In this document: piece after piece, positions 33,401 to 43,990 of the stretch
How the letters are laid out: the number at the start of each line of letters is the position of its first letter
Position numbering within the stretch: the stretch's first letter is position 1
Origin: Noviherbaspirillum aridicola
GTDB lineage: Bacteria; Pseudomonadota; Gammaproteobacteria; Burkholderiales; Burkholderiaceae_D
Length of the DNA stretch: 64,000 nucleotides
Assembly: GCF_019656455.1 (NCBI RefSeq)
Contig: NZ_BPMK01000011.1
Span: 1 to 64,000, forward strand
Direction: 5' to 3'
Notes under the pieces: model-generated
Database searches by the model: none
Told to the model about the DNA's origin: nothing
Seen by the model: only the letters and a program-made list of their open reading frames with translations
Made by a program: the position numbers and the translations under genes

Positions 33401-33616
33401 TTACTTGGATTGCGGCTCGGCAGGCGCTGCGGGAGCGGCAGGGGCGGCAGGAGCGGCGCCGGGGGCGGCCGGCGCTGCGGGCTCCTCATGCTTGGCCGAA
33501 TCGGTGGGCAGGCCGTGGCCTGCCTCGCCCTGCATGTCCACCTTGTCGCCTGCCTTCAGAATGACAAACAAGGCCACTGCTGCAAATACGAGGAAGCCTG
33601 CAAAAATTTTCCACAT
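33401..33616 (-). CDS. Small single-span membrane protein with Ala/Pro-rich tail
   Basis: 71 residues: 'MWKIFAGFLVFAAVALFVIL' forms one transmembrane helix at the N-terminus. It is followed by a short polar stretch and a C-terminal tail of repeated Ala-Pro units ('AAPAAPGAAPAAPAAPAA'). GGAG lies seven bases upstream of the ATG at 33616, and a strong terminator follows, both supporting a real gene. The tail probably extends into the periplasm. Function is unknown; similar small proteins are common in Burkholderiales. Confidence 0.72.
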   Translation of the reverse strand: MWKIFAGFLVFAAVALFVILKAGDKVDMQGEAGHGLPTDSAKHEEPAAPAAPGAAPAAPAAPAAPAEPQSK

Positions 33617-33657
33617 GATGTGTCTCCAGATCGTTATATCGGGCAAATATCGGAAAT

Positions 33658-33748
33658 AACGCCGGCATGCCGGCGTTTATCTTGATGCGGAGGATACCGC
33701 CCGATCCTTACACCGGGCTTGCATGGCGCCGCCGCAGGAGGCGGCGCC
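33658..33748. other. Intergenic segment with two perfect inverted repeats after acnA
   Basis: Two hairpins lie between acnA and the small membrane protein gene. A 20-base perfect palindrome (AACGCCGGC / GCCGGCGTT around AT) is at 33658-33677, and a GGCGCCGCC / GGCGGCGCC stem with a six-base loop is at 33725-33748. The first is followed on the minus strand by ATTT, so it may act as a weak acnA terminator; the second has no T run and may stabilise the acnA mRNA end. Confidence 0.5.
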
Positions 33749-33753
33749 GCGCA

Positions 33754-36468
<2,715 letters not shown>

Positions 36469-36561
36469 GTAGTCACTCCTTGTTTATTAGAACTGAACAG
36501 CTGTGGTCGAAAAATCATCATGCCGGCGGCGGCCTGTTCCTCCCGGCCGCACCCCGCCGCG

Positions 36562-37014
36562 TCAGCGCTTCTCCGCCGAGAGCTGCGCCGCCTGCTCGGC
36601 GGTGCGGCATTCGTTGGCGAGCTGCTTGCCCTTTTTCGAATCGAGCAGCATGCCCTTGGCCGGGATGCCGATCCAGACCAGGCCATTCTTGCTGTCTTCG
36701 AATCGATGGGCGCCGGTCGTGGTGCCGACCCGGCTGAGCTGATGCAGGCGCTTGTTCCAGCGCAGCGAGATCTGCTGATCGTCGCTCGCATTGTTGTAGA
36801 TGGTGAGTTTGTTGCCGAGTTCGCAATCGTAGGCGACCGGGGTCATGCCGCCGACATCGGGTTCCTTCTCGTCGGCCTTGGCTTCCTCTTCCTTGGCTGC
36901 CTGCTTCTTCTTGGCGACGGCCTTCTTGACCGGCTTGGTCTCTTCTGCGAACGCCGGGCCGGTTGCGCAGGTCAGGCCGGCGAGGGCCAGGATGATGGCG
37001 GATATGGTTTTCAT
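36562..37014 (-). CDS. Periplasmic MliC-like protein (putative lysozyme inhibitor domain)
   Basis: 150 residues. Signal peptide of about 23 residues ending 'GPAFA', then a Lys/Glu-rich low-complexity stretch (residues ~25-52). A C-terminal ~85-residue domain follows with two cysteines: 'YDCELGNKLTIYNN' and 'LANECRTAEQ'. The spacing Cys...Cys across a small beta-barrel and phrases such as 'LSRVGTTTGAHRFEDSKNGLVW' resemble MliC/PliC inhibitors of C-type lysozyme, but the similarity is modest. The charged linker may bind peptidoglycan or nucleic acid. Separated from acnA by 93 bases. Confidence 0.6.
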   Translation of the reverse strand: MKTISAIILALAGLTCATGPAFAEETKPVKKAVAKKKQAAKEEEAKADEKEPDVGGMTPVAYDCELGNKLTIYNNASDDQQISLRWNKRLHQLSRVGTTTGAHRFEDSKNGLVWIGIPAKGMLLDSKKGKQLANECRTAEQAAQLSAEKR

Positions 37015-37056
37015 CGAATGTTTCCTCTGTGGTGCGCCGGACTCGAGCTTCCTGTT

Positions 37057-38043
37057 CTATGCGCCGCGGTGTTGAAAAAGACTCCCTGATGATTCTGGCA
37101 AGGGCATGCCTGCGGCATGCGCGCGCTGCAGAATCATCCAATAGTAGCGGTAACTGGCGCGGTCGTGGAGTCTTCCCTGGTGCTGTATGGGTCCCCACGC
37201 CACATCCCTGGCGGCCGACAGGATGGCCGCGGCTTCCGCGATCTCGGCACTGTCGGGCGACATGGCTTTGACGATGCCTTCGATCTGCGACGGATGGATG
37301 CTCCACATCCGGGTATAGCCGAACTCCGCCGCCGCGCGTGCCGCGTCCTGTCCGGCGGCCTGCGGATCGCGTATCTCGGTCGTCACGTTGTGCGAGGGCG
37401 TCTTGCCGTGCGCATGGCAGGCGGCGGCGATTTCCAGCTTGGCGCGCATGACGAGCGGATGGCTGAACTGCCCGGGGGAGCGCATCGCCGATGCGGGCAC
37501 GGCGCCGTAGTGGGCGGACACGAAATCCATGATCCCGAACGACAGGCATTCGACCTGAGGCAGGGCGGCGATGCGGTGCACGTCTTCGAGCGCGCCATGG
37601 GTCTCGATCAGCACATGGACGGGCAGGTCCGTGCGGCCGGCGGGCAGGGCGTGGCGGTTGACCGTCTCCAGCCCGCGCAGCACGTCGTCCAGGCCCTCGG
37701 CCTTGGGCAGTACCAGGTAAGCGAGCCGGCTTGCGGACTCGCCGCAGATGATGGCGACATCCTGTTCGAAGGCGGGATGGGCAAGATCGTGGACGCGGGC
37801 GCCGACGCGCTTGAACCGGTTGTCGTCCGAGTTGATCAGCGACGCCACGAGCCGGGCGTGCGCTTCCTCGTTGCCGGCGGCGGCGCCGTCCTCGCAGTCG
37901 AAGGTGATGTCGAACACCGGACCAAGGCTTTGCTGCAGGGCGAGCGACCGGCGCATCAGCTTTTCCGAGCCGGCATAGTGGTCGCAGACCGGTATCGAGA
38001 CCGGCTGCCGTTCGCCCTGGAACAAAACTTCGGACGGATGCAT
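37057..38043 (-). CDS. HpcH/HpaI aldolase / CitE-like CoA-ester lyase
   Basis: 328-residue TIM-barrel protein of the citrate lyase beta subunit-like family. The metal- and phosphate-binding segments are 'FDITFDCEDGAAAG', 'RVHDLAHPAF', 'YLVLPKAEG', 'HVLIETHGAL' and 'CLSFGIMDFVSAHYG'. The last region 'MWSIHPSQIEGI' matches the family's C-terminal signature. No citrate lyase alpha or gamma subunit is near, so the likely role is a malyl-, methylmalyl- or citramalyl-CoA lyase or thioesterase. It follows mdh, with a terminator between them that may allow partial read-through. Confidence 0.85.
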   Translation of the reverse strand: MHPSEVLFQGERQPVSIPVCDHYAGSEKLMRRSLALQQSLGPVFDITFDCEDGAAAGNEEAHARLVASLINSDDNRFKRVGARVHDLAHPAFEQDVAIICGESASRLAYLVLPKAEGLDDVLRGLETVNRHALPAGRTDLPVHVLIETHGALEDVHRIAALPQVECLSFGIMDFVSAHYGAVPASAMRSPGQFSHPLVMRAKLEIAAACHAHGKTPSHNVTTEIRDPQAAGQDAARAAAEFGYTRMWSIHPSQIEGIVKAMSPDSAEIAEAAAILSAARDVAWGPIQHQGRLHDRASYRYYWMILQRAHAAGMPLPESSGSLFQHRGA

Positions 38044-38060
38044 GAGCGTTCAGGTAGCAG

Positions 38061-38090
38061 GAAAAAGAACGGCGGCTGATGCCGCCGTTC
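38061..38090 (-). terminator. Terminator after mdh
   Basis: Perfect ten-base stem GAACGGCGGC / GCCGCCGTTC with loop TGAT; on the minus strand it is followed by five T. Located between mdh and the CitE-like gene. Confidence 0.82.
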
Positions 38091-38101
38091 CGTTGCCGGT
38101 G

Positions 38102-39091
38102 TTAGCCGACCAGGTGCTTTACGCCGTCGCGCTCTTCCTGCAGCTCCTTGAGCGTCAGGTTGATGCGCTCCTGCGAGAAGGCGTCGATCTGCAGGCCCTG
38201 GACGATCTTGTACTCGCCGTTTTCGGTGGTCACCGGGAAGCCGAACATGATGCCTTCCGGGATGCCGTAGGAACCATCGGACGGGATGCCCATGGTGGTC
38301 CACTTGCCGTTGGTGCCGAGCACCCAGTCGCGCACATGGTCGATGGCTGCATTGGCCGCGGAAGCCGCCGAGGACAGGCCGCGGGCTTCGATGATGGCCG
38401 CGCCGCGCTTGCCGACGGTCGGCAGGTACACGTCCTTGGTCCAAGCTTCGTCGTTCACCAGCGCCTTGGCGGGCTGGCCGTCGACGGTCGCATGGGTGAA
38501 GTCGGCGTACATGGTCGGGGAGTGGTTGCCCCACACGCACAGCTTCTCGATCGAGGTGATCGGCTTGCCGACCTTGGCGGCCAGCTGGGACAGCGCGCGG
38601 TTGTGATCCAGACGCAGCATGGCGGTGAAGTTCTTGGCCGGCAGATTCGGCGCCGACTTCATTGCGATGTAGGCATTGGTGTTGGCCGGATTGCCGACCA
38701 CCAGCACCTTGACGTTGCGCGAAGCGACGGCGTCGAGCGCCTTGCCCTGCACCGTGAAGATCTGCGCATTGGCTTCCAGCAGGTCCTTGCGCTCCATGCC
38801 GGGGCCGCGCGGACGGGCGCCGACCAGCAGGGCGACGTCGGCGTCCTTGAACGCCGTCATCGGGTCGCTATGTGCGGTCATGCCGGCCAGCAGCGGGAAT
38901 GCGCAGTCGTCGATCTCCATCATCACGCCCTTGAGCGCCTTCTGGGCTTTCTCGTCGGGGATCTCCAGCAGTTGCAGGATGACCGGCTGGTCTTTGCCCA
39001 GCATATCGCCGTTGGCGATGCGGAACAGCAGGGAGTAGCCGATCTGGCCGGCGGCGCCGGTAACGGCAACGCGCATGGGGGCTTTAGCCAT
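38102..39091 (-). CDS. mdh: Malate dehydrogenase
   Basis: 329-residue NAD-dependent enzyme oxidising malate to oxaloacetate. NAD loop '[15 protein letters not shown]'. The mobile loop '[15 protein letters not shown]' carries the substrate arginines. The catalytic His is in '[13 protein letters not shown]'. Sequence is of the cytosolic-type (LDH-like group 1) MDH found in Burkholderiales. It is read divergently from the gntR gene. A near-consensus promoter lies about 130 bases upstream, with a palindromic operator candidate further on. A terminator directly follows. Confidence 0.97.
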   Translation of the reverse strand: MAKAPMRVAVTGAAGQIGYSLLFRIANGDMLGKDQPVILQLLEIPDEKAQKALKGVMMEIDDCAFPLLAGMTAHSDPMTAFKDADVALLVGARPRGPGMERKDLLEANAQIFTVQGKALDAVASRNVKVLVVGNPANTNAYIAMKSAPNLPAKNFTAMLRLDHNRALSQLAAKVGKPITSIEKLCVWGNHSPTMYADFTHATVDGQPAKALVNDEAWTKDVYLPTVGKRGAAIIEARGLSSAASAANAAIDHVRDWVLGTNGKWTTMGIPSDGSYGIPEGIMFGFPVTTENGEYKIVQGLQIDAFSQERINLTLKELQEERDGVKHLVG

Positions 39092-39220
39092 GGTGAATCT
39101 CCAAAGTGGGAAGGAAAACGGATGAAGCTGGCGAAATCTGTCTCAACTTCTGGCAAGCCTGTAATGATACCTTTGAAACTCCTCGGGCGTCAGGGCTTGC
39201 CGCCAGCAAATCTCGTCGCG

Positions 39221-39249
39221 AGTGTAGGCCGCGGTGGACAGTATGTCAA
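39221..39249 (-). promoter_or_regulatory. Promoter of mdh
   Basis: On the minus strand TTGACA (39249-39244), a 17-base spacer and TACACT (39226-39221). This is a near-consensus sigma-70 promoter and gives an mdh leader of about 120 bases. Confidence 0.6.
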
Positions 39250-39262
39250 TGCGCCTCATCTA

Positions 39263-39274
39263 TCTTATATAAGA
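39263..39274. promoter_or_regulatory. Palindromic operator candidate between mdh and gntR
   Basis: Perfect 12-base palindrome TCTTATATAAGA, extending to nearly 16 bases (TATCTT...AAGACA). It lies just upstream of the mdh -35 box and 59 bases before the GntR regulator's start. AT-rich palindromes of this size suit GntR/HutC dimers; autoregulation and mdh control are inferred. Confidence 0.5.
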
Positions 39275-39333
39275 CATAAAACCTATCAGTTTTTGCTAGA
39301 CGGCAAAGGGGCTTTTGTGGTGAAATCCGGTTC

Positions 39334-40125
39334 ATGTCTACCGCCACGTCCAACCCGTCGAACAACGGCGCTCCCGCAGCAGGGGCAGGCGGTTCCGCTC
39401 CCGGAAGTTCTCCCACCTTCAGTCCGCTGTACCAGCAGATCAAGGCCCTGATCACCCAGAGCCTGCAGTCGGGCGAGTGGAAGCCGGGCGAGCTGATTCC
39501 GAGCGAAGTCGAGCTTGCCAACCGTTTCAAGGTCAGTCAGGGAACGGTGCGCAAGGCGATCGACGAGCTCGCCGCCGAAAACCTGGTGGTGCGCCGCCAG
39601 GGCAAGGGCACCTTCGTCGCCACGCATCACGAAGCGCGTGCGCAATTCCGTTTCTTGCGGTTGATGCCGGATGCCGGCGAGCCGCATTATGCCGACAACA
39701 GGATCCTGGAAGTCAAGAGACTGCGCGCGCCCGCAGAAGTGGCGCGGCTACTGGATATCAAGTCGGGCGATTCCGTCATTTACATCAAGCGCGTGCAGGC
39801 ATTCGATCACGCTCCGACCATCGTCGAAGAGCTGTGGCTGCCCGGTTCCATCTTCAAGGGACTGACCGCCGAACGTCTCGTCGAATACAAGGGGCCGATG
39901 TACGGCCTGTTCGAGACCGAGTTCGGCACGCGCATGATTCGCGCCACTGAAAAGATCCGTGCCGTCTCTGCCGACGAGTCGACAGCAGAGTTGCTCAATA
40001 TCGCGCAAAATACACCGTTGCTCGGCGTCGAGCGCGTGTCCTACACCTACGGCGACCGTCCGGTGGAGGTCAGGCGCGGTTTGTATCTCACCGATCGCCA
40101 TCATTATCTGAACGAGCTGAGCTGA
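39334..40125 (+). CDS. GntR-family transcriptional regulator (HutC/UTRA subfamily)
   Basis: 263 residues. An Ala/Gly/Ser-rich N-terminal extension (~28 residues) is followed by a winged helix-turn-helix (about 30-100, recognition part 'IPSEVELANRFKVSQGTVRK'). A UTRA effector-binding domain follows to the C-terminus ('FRFLRLMPDAG', 'ERVSYTYGDRPVEVRRG'). HutC-type regulators usually bind a small metabolite and act as repressors. Position between mdh and the sdh operon suggests TCA-cycle control by a carboxylate signal, as inferred from context. A palindrome lies in its upstream region. Confidence 0.9.
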   Translation: MSTATSNPSNNGAPAAGAGGSAPGSSPTFSPLYQQIKALITQSLQSGEWKPGELIPSEVELANRFKVSQGTVRKAIDELAAENLVVRRQGKGTFVATHHEARAQFRFLRLMPDAGEPHYADNRILEVKRLRAPAEVARLLDIKSGDSVIYIKRVQAFDHAPTIVEELWLPGSIFKGLTAERLVEYKGPMYGLFETEFGTRMIRATEKIRAVSADESTAELLNIAQNTPLLGVERVSYTYGDRPVEVRRGLYLTDRHHYLNELS

Positions 40126-40159
40126 GCGGCGGGATGAGGGCAATTCGATTTTTCCCCGA

Positions 40160-40190
40160 TTGACAGACGGAATTGATTGCTTTCTGTAAA
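40160..40190 (+). promoter_or_regulatory. Candidate promoter of the sdh operon
   Basis: Perfect -35 TTGACA at 40160-40165, with a plausible but long-spaced -10 TGTAAA at 40185-40190 (19 bases). About 70 bases before sdhC. The -10 choice is uncertain. Confidence 0.4.
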
Positions 40191-40261
40191 TTTAACAGTT
40201 GGTGTGCCGCACAAAAATCGGCGAAAATTACGGGATTTTTATCGCCCTGGGAGGTGTTGTC

Positions 40262-40669
40262 ATGTCTGAAGCCGTGAAGAAAGTCCGGCGCCATGGGGTC
40301 ATGAGCTTTGCTCAGGCCGTTCAGTACCGGCTGCCGCTGGCCGGTTATATCTCGATCCTGCATCGGATCAGCGGCTTGCTGATGTTCGTGCTTTTGCCGT
40401 TCGTGCTCTACCTGCTCGACAAAAGCCTGACGTCGGAAATCTCGTTCGAGTACATGAAGGGCTTCGTCTCGAACTGGTTCGTCAAGCTCGTCATTCTCGG
40501 CCTGGTCTGGGCCTACCTGCATCACTTCACCGCGGGCATCCGCCACCTGTTCCTCGACTTCCACTTCGCGCTTGACAAGGACAGCGGCCGCAAGACTTCG
40601 GTTGCAGTATTCGCGATCAGCCTGACGCTGACCGCGCTGATCGGCCTGAAACTGTTCGGAGCATTCTAA
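40262..40669 (+). CDS. sdhC: Succinate dehydrogenase cytochrome b556 subunit
   Basis: 135-residue membrane anchor subunit of complex II with three hydrophobic helices. The quinone/heme-side motif 'YRLPLAGYISILHRISGLLMF' (residues ~22-42, shown in part) has the conserved Ser and Arg, and 'HHFTAGIRHLFLDFH' carries the heme-ligand His. A GGGAGG ribosome site precedes the ATG at 40262. It is the first gene of sdhCDAB; sdhD starts three bases after its TAA. Confidence 0.95.
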   Translation: MSEAVKKVRRHGVMSFAQAVQYRLPLAGYISILHRISGLLMFVLLPFVLYLLDKSLTSEISFEYMKGFVSNWFVKLVILGLVWAYLHHFTAGIRHLFLDFHFALDKDSGRKTSVAVFAISLTLTALIGLKLFGAF

Positions 40670-40671
40670 AC

Positions 40672-41043
40672 ATGGCAAACAATAACAATATCGGACCGAA
40701 GCGCCTCGTCGTCGGCGCGCATTACGGTCTGCGCGACTGGCTCGCGCAACGGCTGACCGCCATCGTCATGGCGCTGTACACCGTTATCCTGCTGGTGGTT
40801 TTCCTGACGGGCAACAACTTCAGCTATGAAGGCTGGGCCGGGCTGTTCGCGCAGCAGTGGTTCAAGATCGTGACCTTCGCTACCTTCGCTTCGATGTTCT
40901 ACCACGTGTGGGTAGGCATGCGCGACATCTGGATGGACTACATTTCGAACTCGATCGCTCTGCGACTCGCGTTCCATGCTGCCACGATCCTGTGGCTGGT
41001 CGGATGCGCCGGTTGGGCCGCACAAATTATCTGGAGAGCGTAA
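40672..41043 (+). CDS. sdhD: Succinate dehydrogenase hydrophobic membrane anchor subunit
   Basis: 123-residue anchor with three hydrophobic helices. The second helix holds 'MFYHVWVGMRDIWMDY', containing the heme His and the Asp-Tyr pair near the quinone site. Together with SdhC it binds heme b and ubiquinone in the inner membrane. It starts two bases after sdhC and is followed by sdhA after two bases. Confidence 0.95.
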   Translation: MANNNNIGPKRLVVGAHYGLRDWLAQRLTAIVMALYTVILLVVFLTGNNFSYEGWAGLFAQQWFKIVTFATFASMFYHVWVGMRDIWMDYISNSIALRLAFHAATILWLVGCAGWAAQIIWRA

Positions 41044-41045
41044 TC

Positions 41046-42821
41046 GTGGTAGCAATCAAACAATCCCTTCCCGTCCGCCGTTTTGACGCGGTGATCGTCG
41101 GTGCCGGCGGTTCCGGCATGCGCGCCTCGCTGCAGCTGGCCGAAGCGGGCCTGAACGTCGCGGTTCTGTCCAAGGTTTTCCCGACCCGCTCGCACACCGT
41201 GGCTGCCCAGGGCGGCATCGGCGCTTCGCTGGGCAACATGTCGGAAGACAACTGGTACTGGCACATGTTCGACACCGTCAAGGGTTCGGACTACCTGGGC
41301 GACCAGGACGCCATCGAATTCATGTGCCGCGAGGCGCCCAAGGTCGTCTACGAGCTTGAGCACTTCGGCATGCCGTTCGACCGCAACCCGGACGGCACGA
41401 TCTATCAGCGCCCGTTCGGCGGCCATACCGCGAACTTCGGCGAAAAGCCGGTGCAGCGCGCCTGCGCCGCCGCCGACCGTACCGGCCATGCACTGCTGCA
41501 CACCCTGTATCAGCGCAACGTGCGCGCCCGCACCCACTTCTTCGTCGAGTGGATGGCGATCGACCTGATCCGCGACCAGGACGGCGACGTGCTCGGCGTG
41601 GTGGCGCTGGAGATGGAAACCGGCGACGTCATGATTCTCGAAGCGAAGACCACCCTGTTCGCCACCGGCGGAGCAGGGCGCATCTTCGCGGCATCGACCA
41701 ATGCCTTCATCAACACCGGCGACGGCATGGGCATGGCGGCGCGCGCGGGCCTGCCGCTGCAGGACATGGAGTTCTGGCAGTTCCACCCGACCGGGGTGTC
41801 CGGCGCCGGCGTGCTGATCACCGAAGGCGTGCGCGGCGAAGGCGGCATCCTGATCAACGCCAACGGCGAGCGCTTCATGGAGCGCTACGCGCCGACGCTG
41901 AAGGACCTGGCGCCGCGCGACTTCGTGTCCCGCTCGATGGACCAGGAAATCAAGGAAGGCCGCGGCTGCGGTCCGAACAAGGACCACGTGCTGCTGGATC
42001 TGCGCCACATCGGCGCCGACACCATCAAGAAGCGCCTGCCCTCGATCCTGGAAATCGGCCACAAGTTCGCCAACGTCGACGCCACCAAGGAACCGATCCC
42101 GGTCGTCCCGACCATCCACTACCAGATGGGCGGCATCCCGACCAACATCAACGGTCAGGTCGTGGCGCCGAAGAACGGCGCGCAGGAAGTCGTCAACGGC
42201 ATGTACGCGATCGGCGAATGCGCCTGCGTCTCGGTGCACGGCGCCAACCGCCTCGGCACCAACTCGCTGCTCGACCTGGTGGTGTTCGGCCGTGCCGCCG
42301 GCAACCACATCGTCGCGTCCAACCTCAAGCAGAAGAGCCACAAGCCGCTGCCCGCCGACGCCGCCGACCGCGCACTCGAGCGCATGGCGCGCCTGGAAAA
42401 CAGCACCGGTTCCGAGCGCGTGCAGGACGTGGCCAACGCCATCCGTTCGACCATGCAGCAGAACTGCGGCGTGTTCCGCACCGACGAGCTGCTGCAGACC
42501 GGCGTCAAGAAAATCATGGAACTCGACGAGCGCCGCAAGCACGTCTCGTTCAAGGACAAGTCCAAGGTGTTCAACACCGCGCGCGTCGAAGCGCTGGAAC
42601 TGGACAATCTGATTGAAACCGCGAAGGCAACCATCATATCGGCAGCAGCGCGCAAGGAATCCCGCGGCGCGCACGCACACCGCGACTACGAGAAGCGCGA
42701 CGACGAAAACTGGATGAAGCACACGCTGTTCTTCTCCGAAGGCAATCGTCTGGACTACAAGCCGGTCAATACCAAGCCGCTGACCGTGGAAACCTTCAAG
42801 CCTAAAGCCCGTACTTTCTAA
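41046..42821 (+). CDS. sdhA: Succinate dehydrogenase flavoprotein subunit
   Basis: 591-residue catalytic subunit oxidising succinate to fumarate. FAD loop 'VGAGGSGMRASLQLAEAG' at ~18-35. The covalent FAD attachment His is H50 in 'TRSHTVAAQGG'. Catalytic segment 'GVRGEGGILINANGERFMERY' is shown here in part near residue 260, and 'SVHGANRLGTNSLLDLVVFG' comes near 400. Starts with GTG at 41046, three bases after the sdhD stop; the open frame extends upstream but overlaps sdhD. Its cofactor is attached with help from SdhE, encoded downstream. Confidence 0.96.
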   Translation: MVAIKQSLPVRRFDAVIVGAGGSGMRASLQLAEAGLNVAVLSKVFPTRSHTVAAQGGIGASLGNMSEDNWYWHMFDTVKGSDYLGDQDAIEFMCREAPKVVYELEHFGMPFDRNPDGTIYQRPFGGHTANFGEKPVQRACAAADRTGHALLHTLYQRNVRARTHFFVEWMAIDLIRDQDGDVLGVVALEMETGDVMILEAKTTLFATGGAGRIFAASTNAFINTGDGMGMAARAGLPLQDMEFWQFHPTGVSGAGVLITEGVRGEGGILINANGERFMERYAPTLKDLAPRDFVSRSMDQEIKEGRGCGPNKDHVLLDLRHIGADTIKKRLPSILEIGHKFANVDATKEPIPVVPTIHYQMGGIPTNINGQVVAPKNGAQEVVNGMYAIGECACVSVHGANRLGTNSLLDLVVFGRAAGNHIVASNLKQKSHKPLPADAADRALERMARLENSTGSERVQDVANAIRSTMQQNCGVFRTDELLQTGVKKIMELDERRKHVSFKDKSKVFNTARVEALELDNLIETAKATIISAAARKESRGAHAHRDYEKRDDENWMKHTLFFSEGNRLDYKPVNTKPLTVETFKPKARTF

Positions 42822-42830
42822 GGTAAGAAC

Positions 42831-43541
42831 ATGGCACGTACCCTCAAATTCAAGATCTACCGTTACGATCCGGACAAGGACGACAAGCCCTACATGCAGG
42901 ATCTGACGGTGACGCTGCAGGACACCGACAAGATGCTGCTGGACGCGCTCCAGCGCATCAAGGCCGACGTCGACGACTCCCTCGCGCTGCGCCGCTCCTG
43001 CCGAGAAGGCGTGTGCGGTTCCGACGCGATGAACATCAACGGCAAGAACGGCCTGGCCTGCACCACCAACCTGAACGAACTGACCGAGCCGATCGTGCTG
43101 CGTCCGCTGCCCGGCCTGCCCGTGATCCGCGACCTGATCGTGGACATGACCCAGTTCTTCAAGCAGTACCACTCGATCAAGCCCTACCTGATCAACGACA
43201 GCATTCCGCCCGAGAAAGAGCGTCTGCAGTCGCCGGAAGAGCGCGAGGAGCTGGACGGCCTGTACGAGTGCATCCTGTGCGCCTGCTGCTCGACCTCCTG
43301 CCCGTCGTTCTGGTGGAACCCGGACAAGTTCGTCGGCCCGGCCGGCCTGCTGCAGGCTTACCGCTTCATCGCGGACAGCCGTGATCAGGCCACCGGCGAG
43401 CGCCTCGACAACCTCGAGGATCCGTACCGCCTGTTCCGTTGCCATACGATCATGAACTGCGTCGACGTCTGCCCCAAGGGCCTGAACCCGACGCGCGCGA
43501 TCGGCAAGATCAAAGAGCTGATGGTGCGTCGCGCTGTCTAA
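42831..43541 (+). CDS. sdhB: Succinate dehydrogenase iron-sulfur subunit
   Basis: 236 residues carrying three Fe-S centres. The [2Fe-2S] site is C57, C62, D65 and C77 ('[14 protein letters not shown]'), with Asp in place of the third Cys as in E. coli SdhB. The [4Fe-4S] and [3Fe-4S] sites use '[16 protein letters not shown]' and '[17 protein letters not shown]'. It passes electrons from FAD to ubiquinone. Nine bases separate it from sdhA. A long stem-loop stands between it and sdhE. Confidence 0.96.
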   Translation: MARTLKFKIYRYDPDKDDKPYMQDLTVTLQDTDKMLLDALQRIKADVDDSLALRRSCREGVCGSDAMNINGKNGLACTTNLNELTEPIVLRPLPGLPVIRDLIVDMTQFFKQYHSIKPYLINDSIPPEKERLQSPEEREELDGLYECILCACCSTSCPSFWWNPDKFVGPAGLLQAYRFIADSRDQATGERLDNLEDPYRLFRCHTIMNCVDVCPKGLNPTRAIGKIKELMVRRAV

Positions 43542-43575
43542 GCCGCGTCCGGCGGAGAGTCCCAGGGCTTTCCGC

Positions 43576-43622
43576 CTATTTCATGAGCCCGCCGGCAGGG
43601 GCTGTGCGGGTTCATGAAATAG
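43576..43622. repeat. Long inverted repeat between sdhB and sdhE
   Basis: Two 17-base arms (43576-43592 and 43606-43622) that pair except for one G-T position, with a 13-base loop and no T run. In RNA it would be a strong hairpin just upstream of the sdhE ribosome site; it may tune the 3' end of sdhB mRNA or sdhE translation. Confidence 0.7.
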
Positions 43623-43637
43623 AGTGAACGGGAAAAT

Positions 43638-43907
43638 ATGTCATCCACCCATCAATCCGACCCGGTCAAGCGCGCACGCCTGCGCTGGCGCGCCCGTCGC
43701 GGGCTTCTTGAAAACGACCTGATCATCACGCGTTTTCTCGATGCACATGAAGCCGAACTGACCGACGAGGAGGTCGACGCGTTCTCGCGCCTGATGGACC
43801 TGGCCGACAACGATTTGATGGACTTGCTTCTGGCGCGTAAGGAACCTACGGGCGATGTGGATCTTCCGCATGTCCATGCGTTGCTGACGAGACTGCGCGC
43901 CGCCTGA
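43638..43907 (+). CDS. sdhE: FAD assembly factor SdhE
   Basis: 89-residue five-helix protein that promotes covalent flavinylation of SdhA. The signature RGxxE is seen as 'RRGLLEND' (R21, G22, E25). Located between sdhB and gltA as in many beta- and gammaproteobacteria. It is preceded by a strong inverted repeat, which may separate its expression from sdhCDAB. Confidence 0.92.
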   Translation: MSSTHQSDPVKRARLRWRARRGLLENDLIITRFLDAHEAELTDEEVDAFSRLMDLADNDLMDLLLARKEPTGDVDLPHVHALLTRLRAA

Positions 43908-43990
43908 AACAGCCGGCCACAGGCTGATACGGCGTTTGTACTTCGGTTTTTTTACAATCGACTCACCCCTCCTCACTAGAAGGAAGAGAC

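Noticed and set aside
40938-43445. 835-residue minus-strand open frame opposite sdhA and sdhB
   Set aside because: Same shadow effect; it crosses several genuine gene boundaries.
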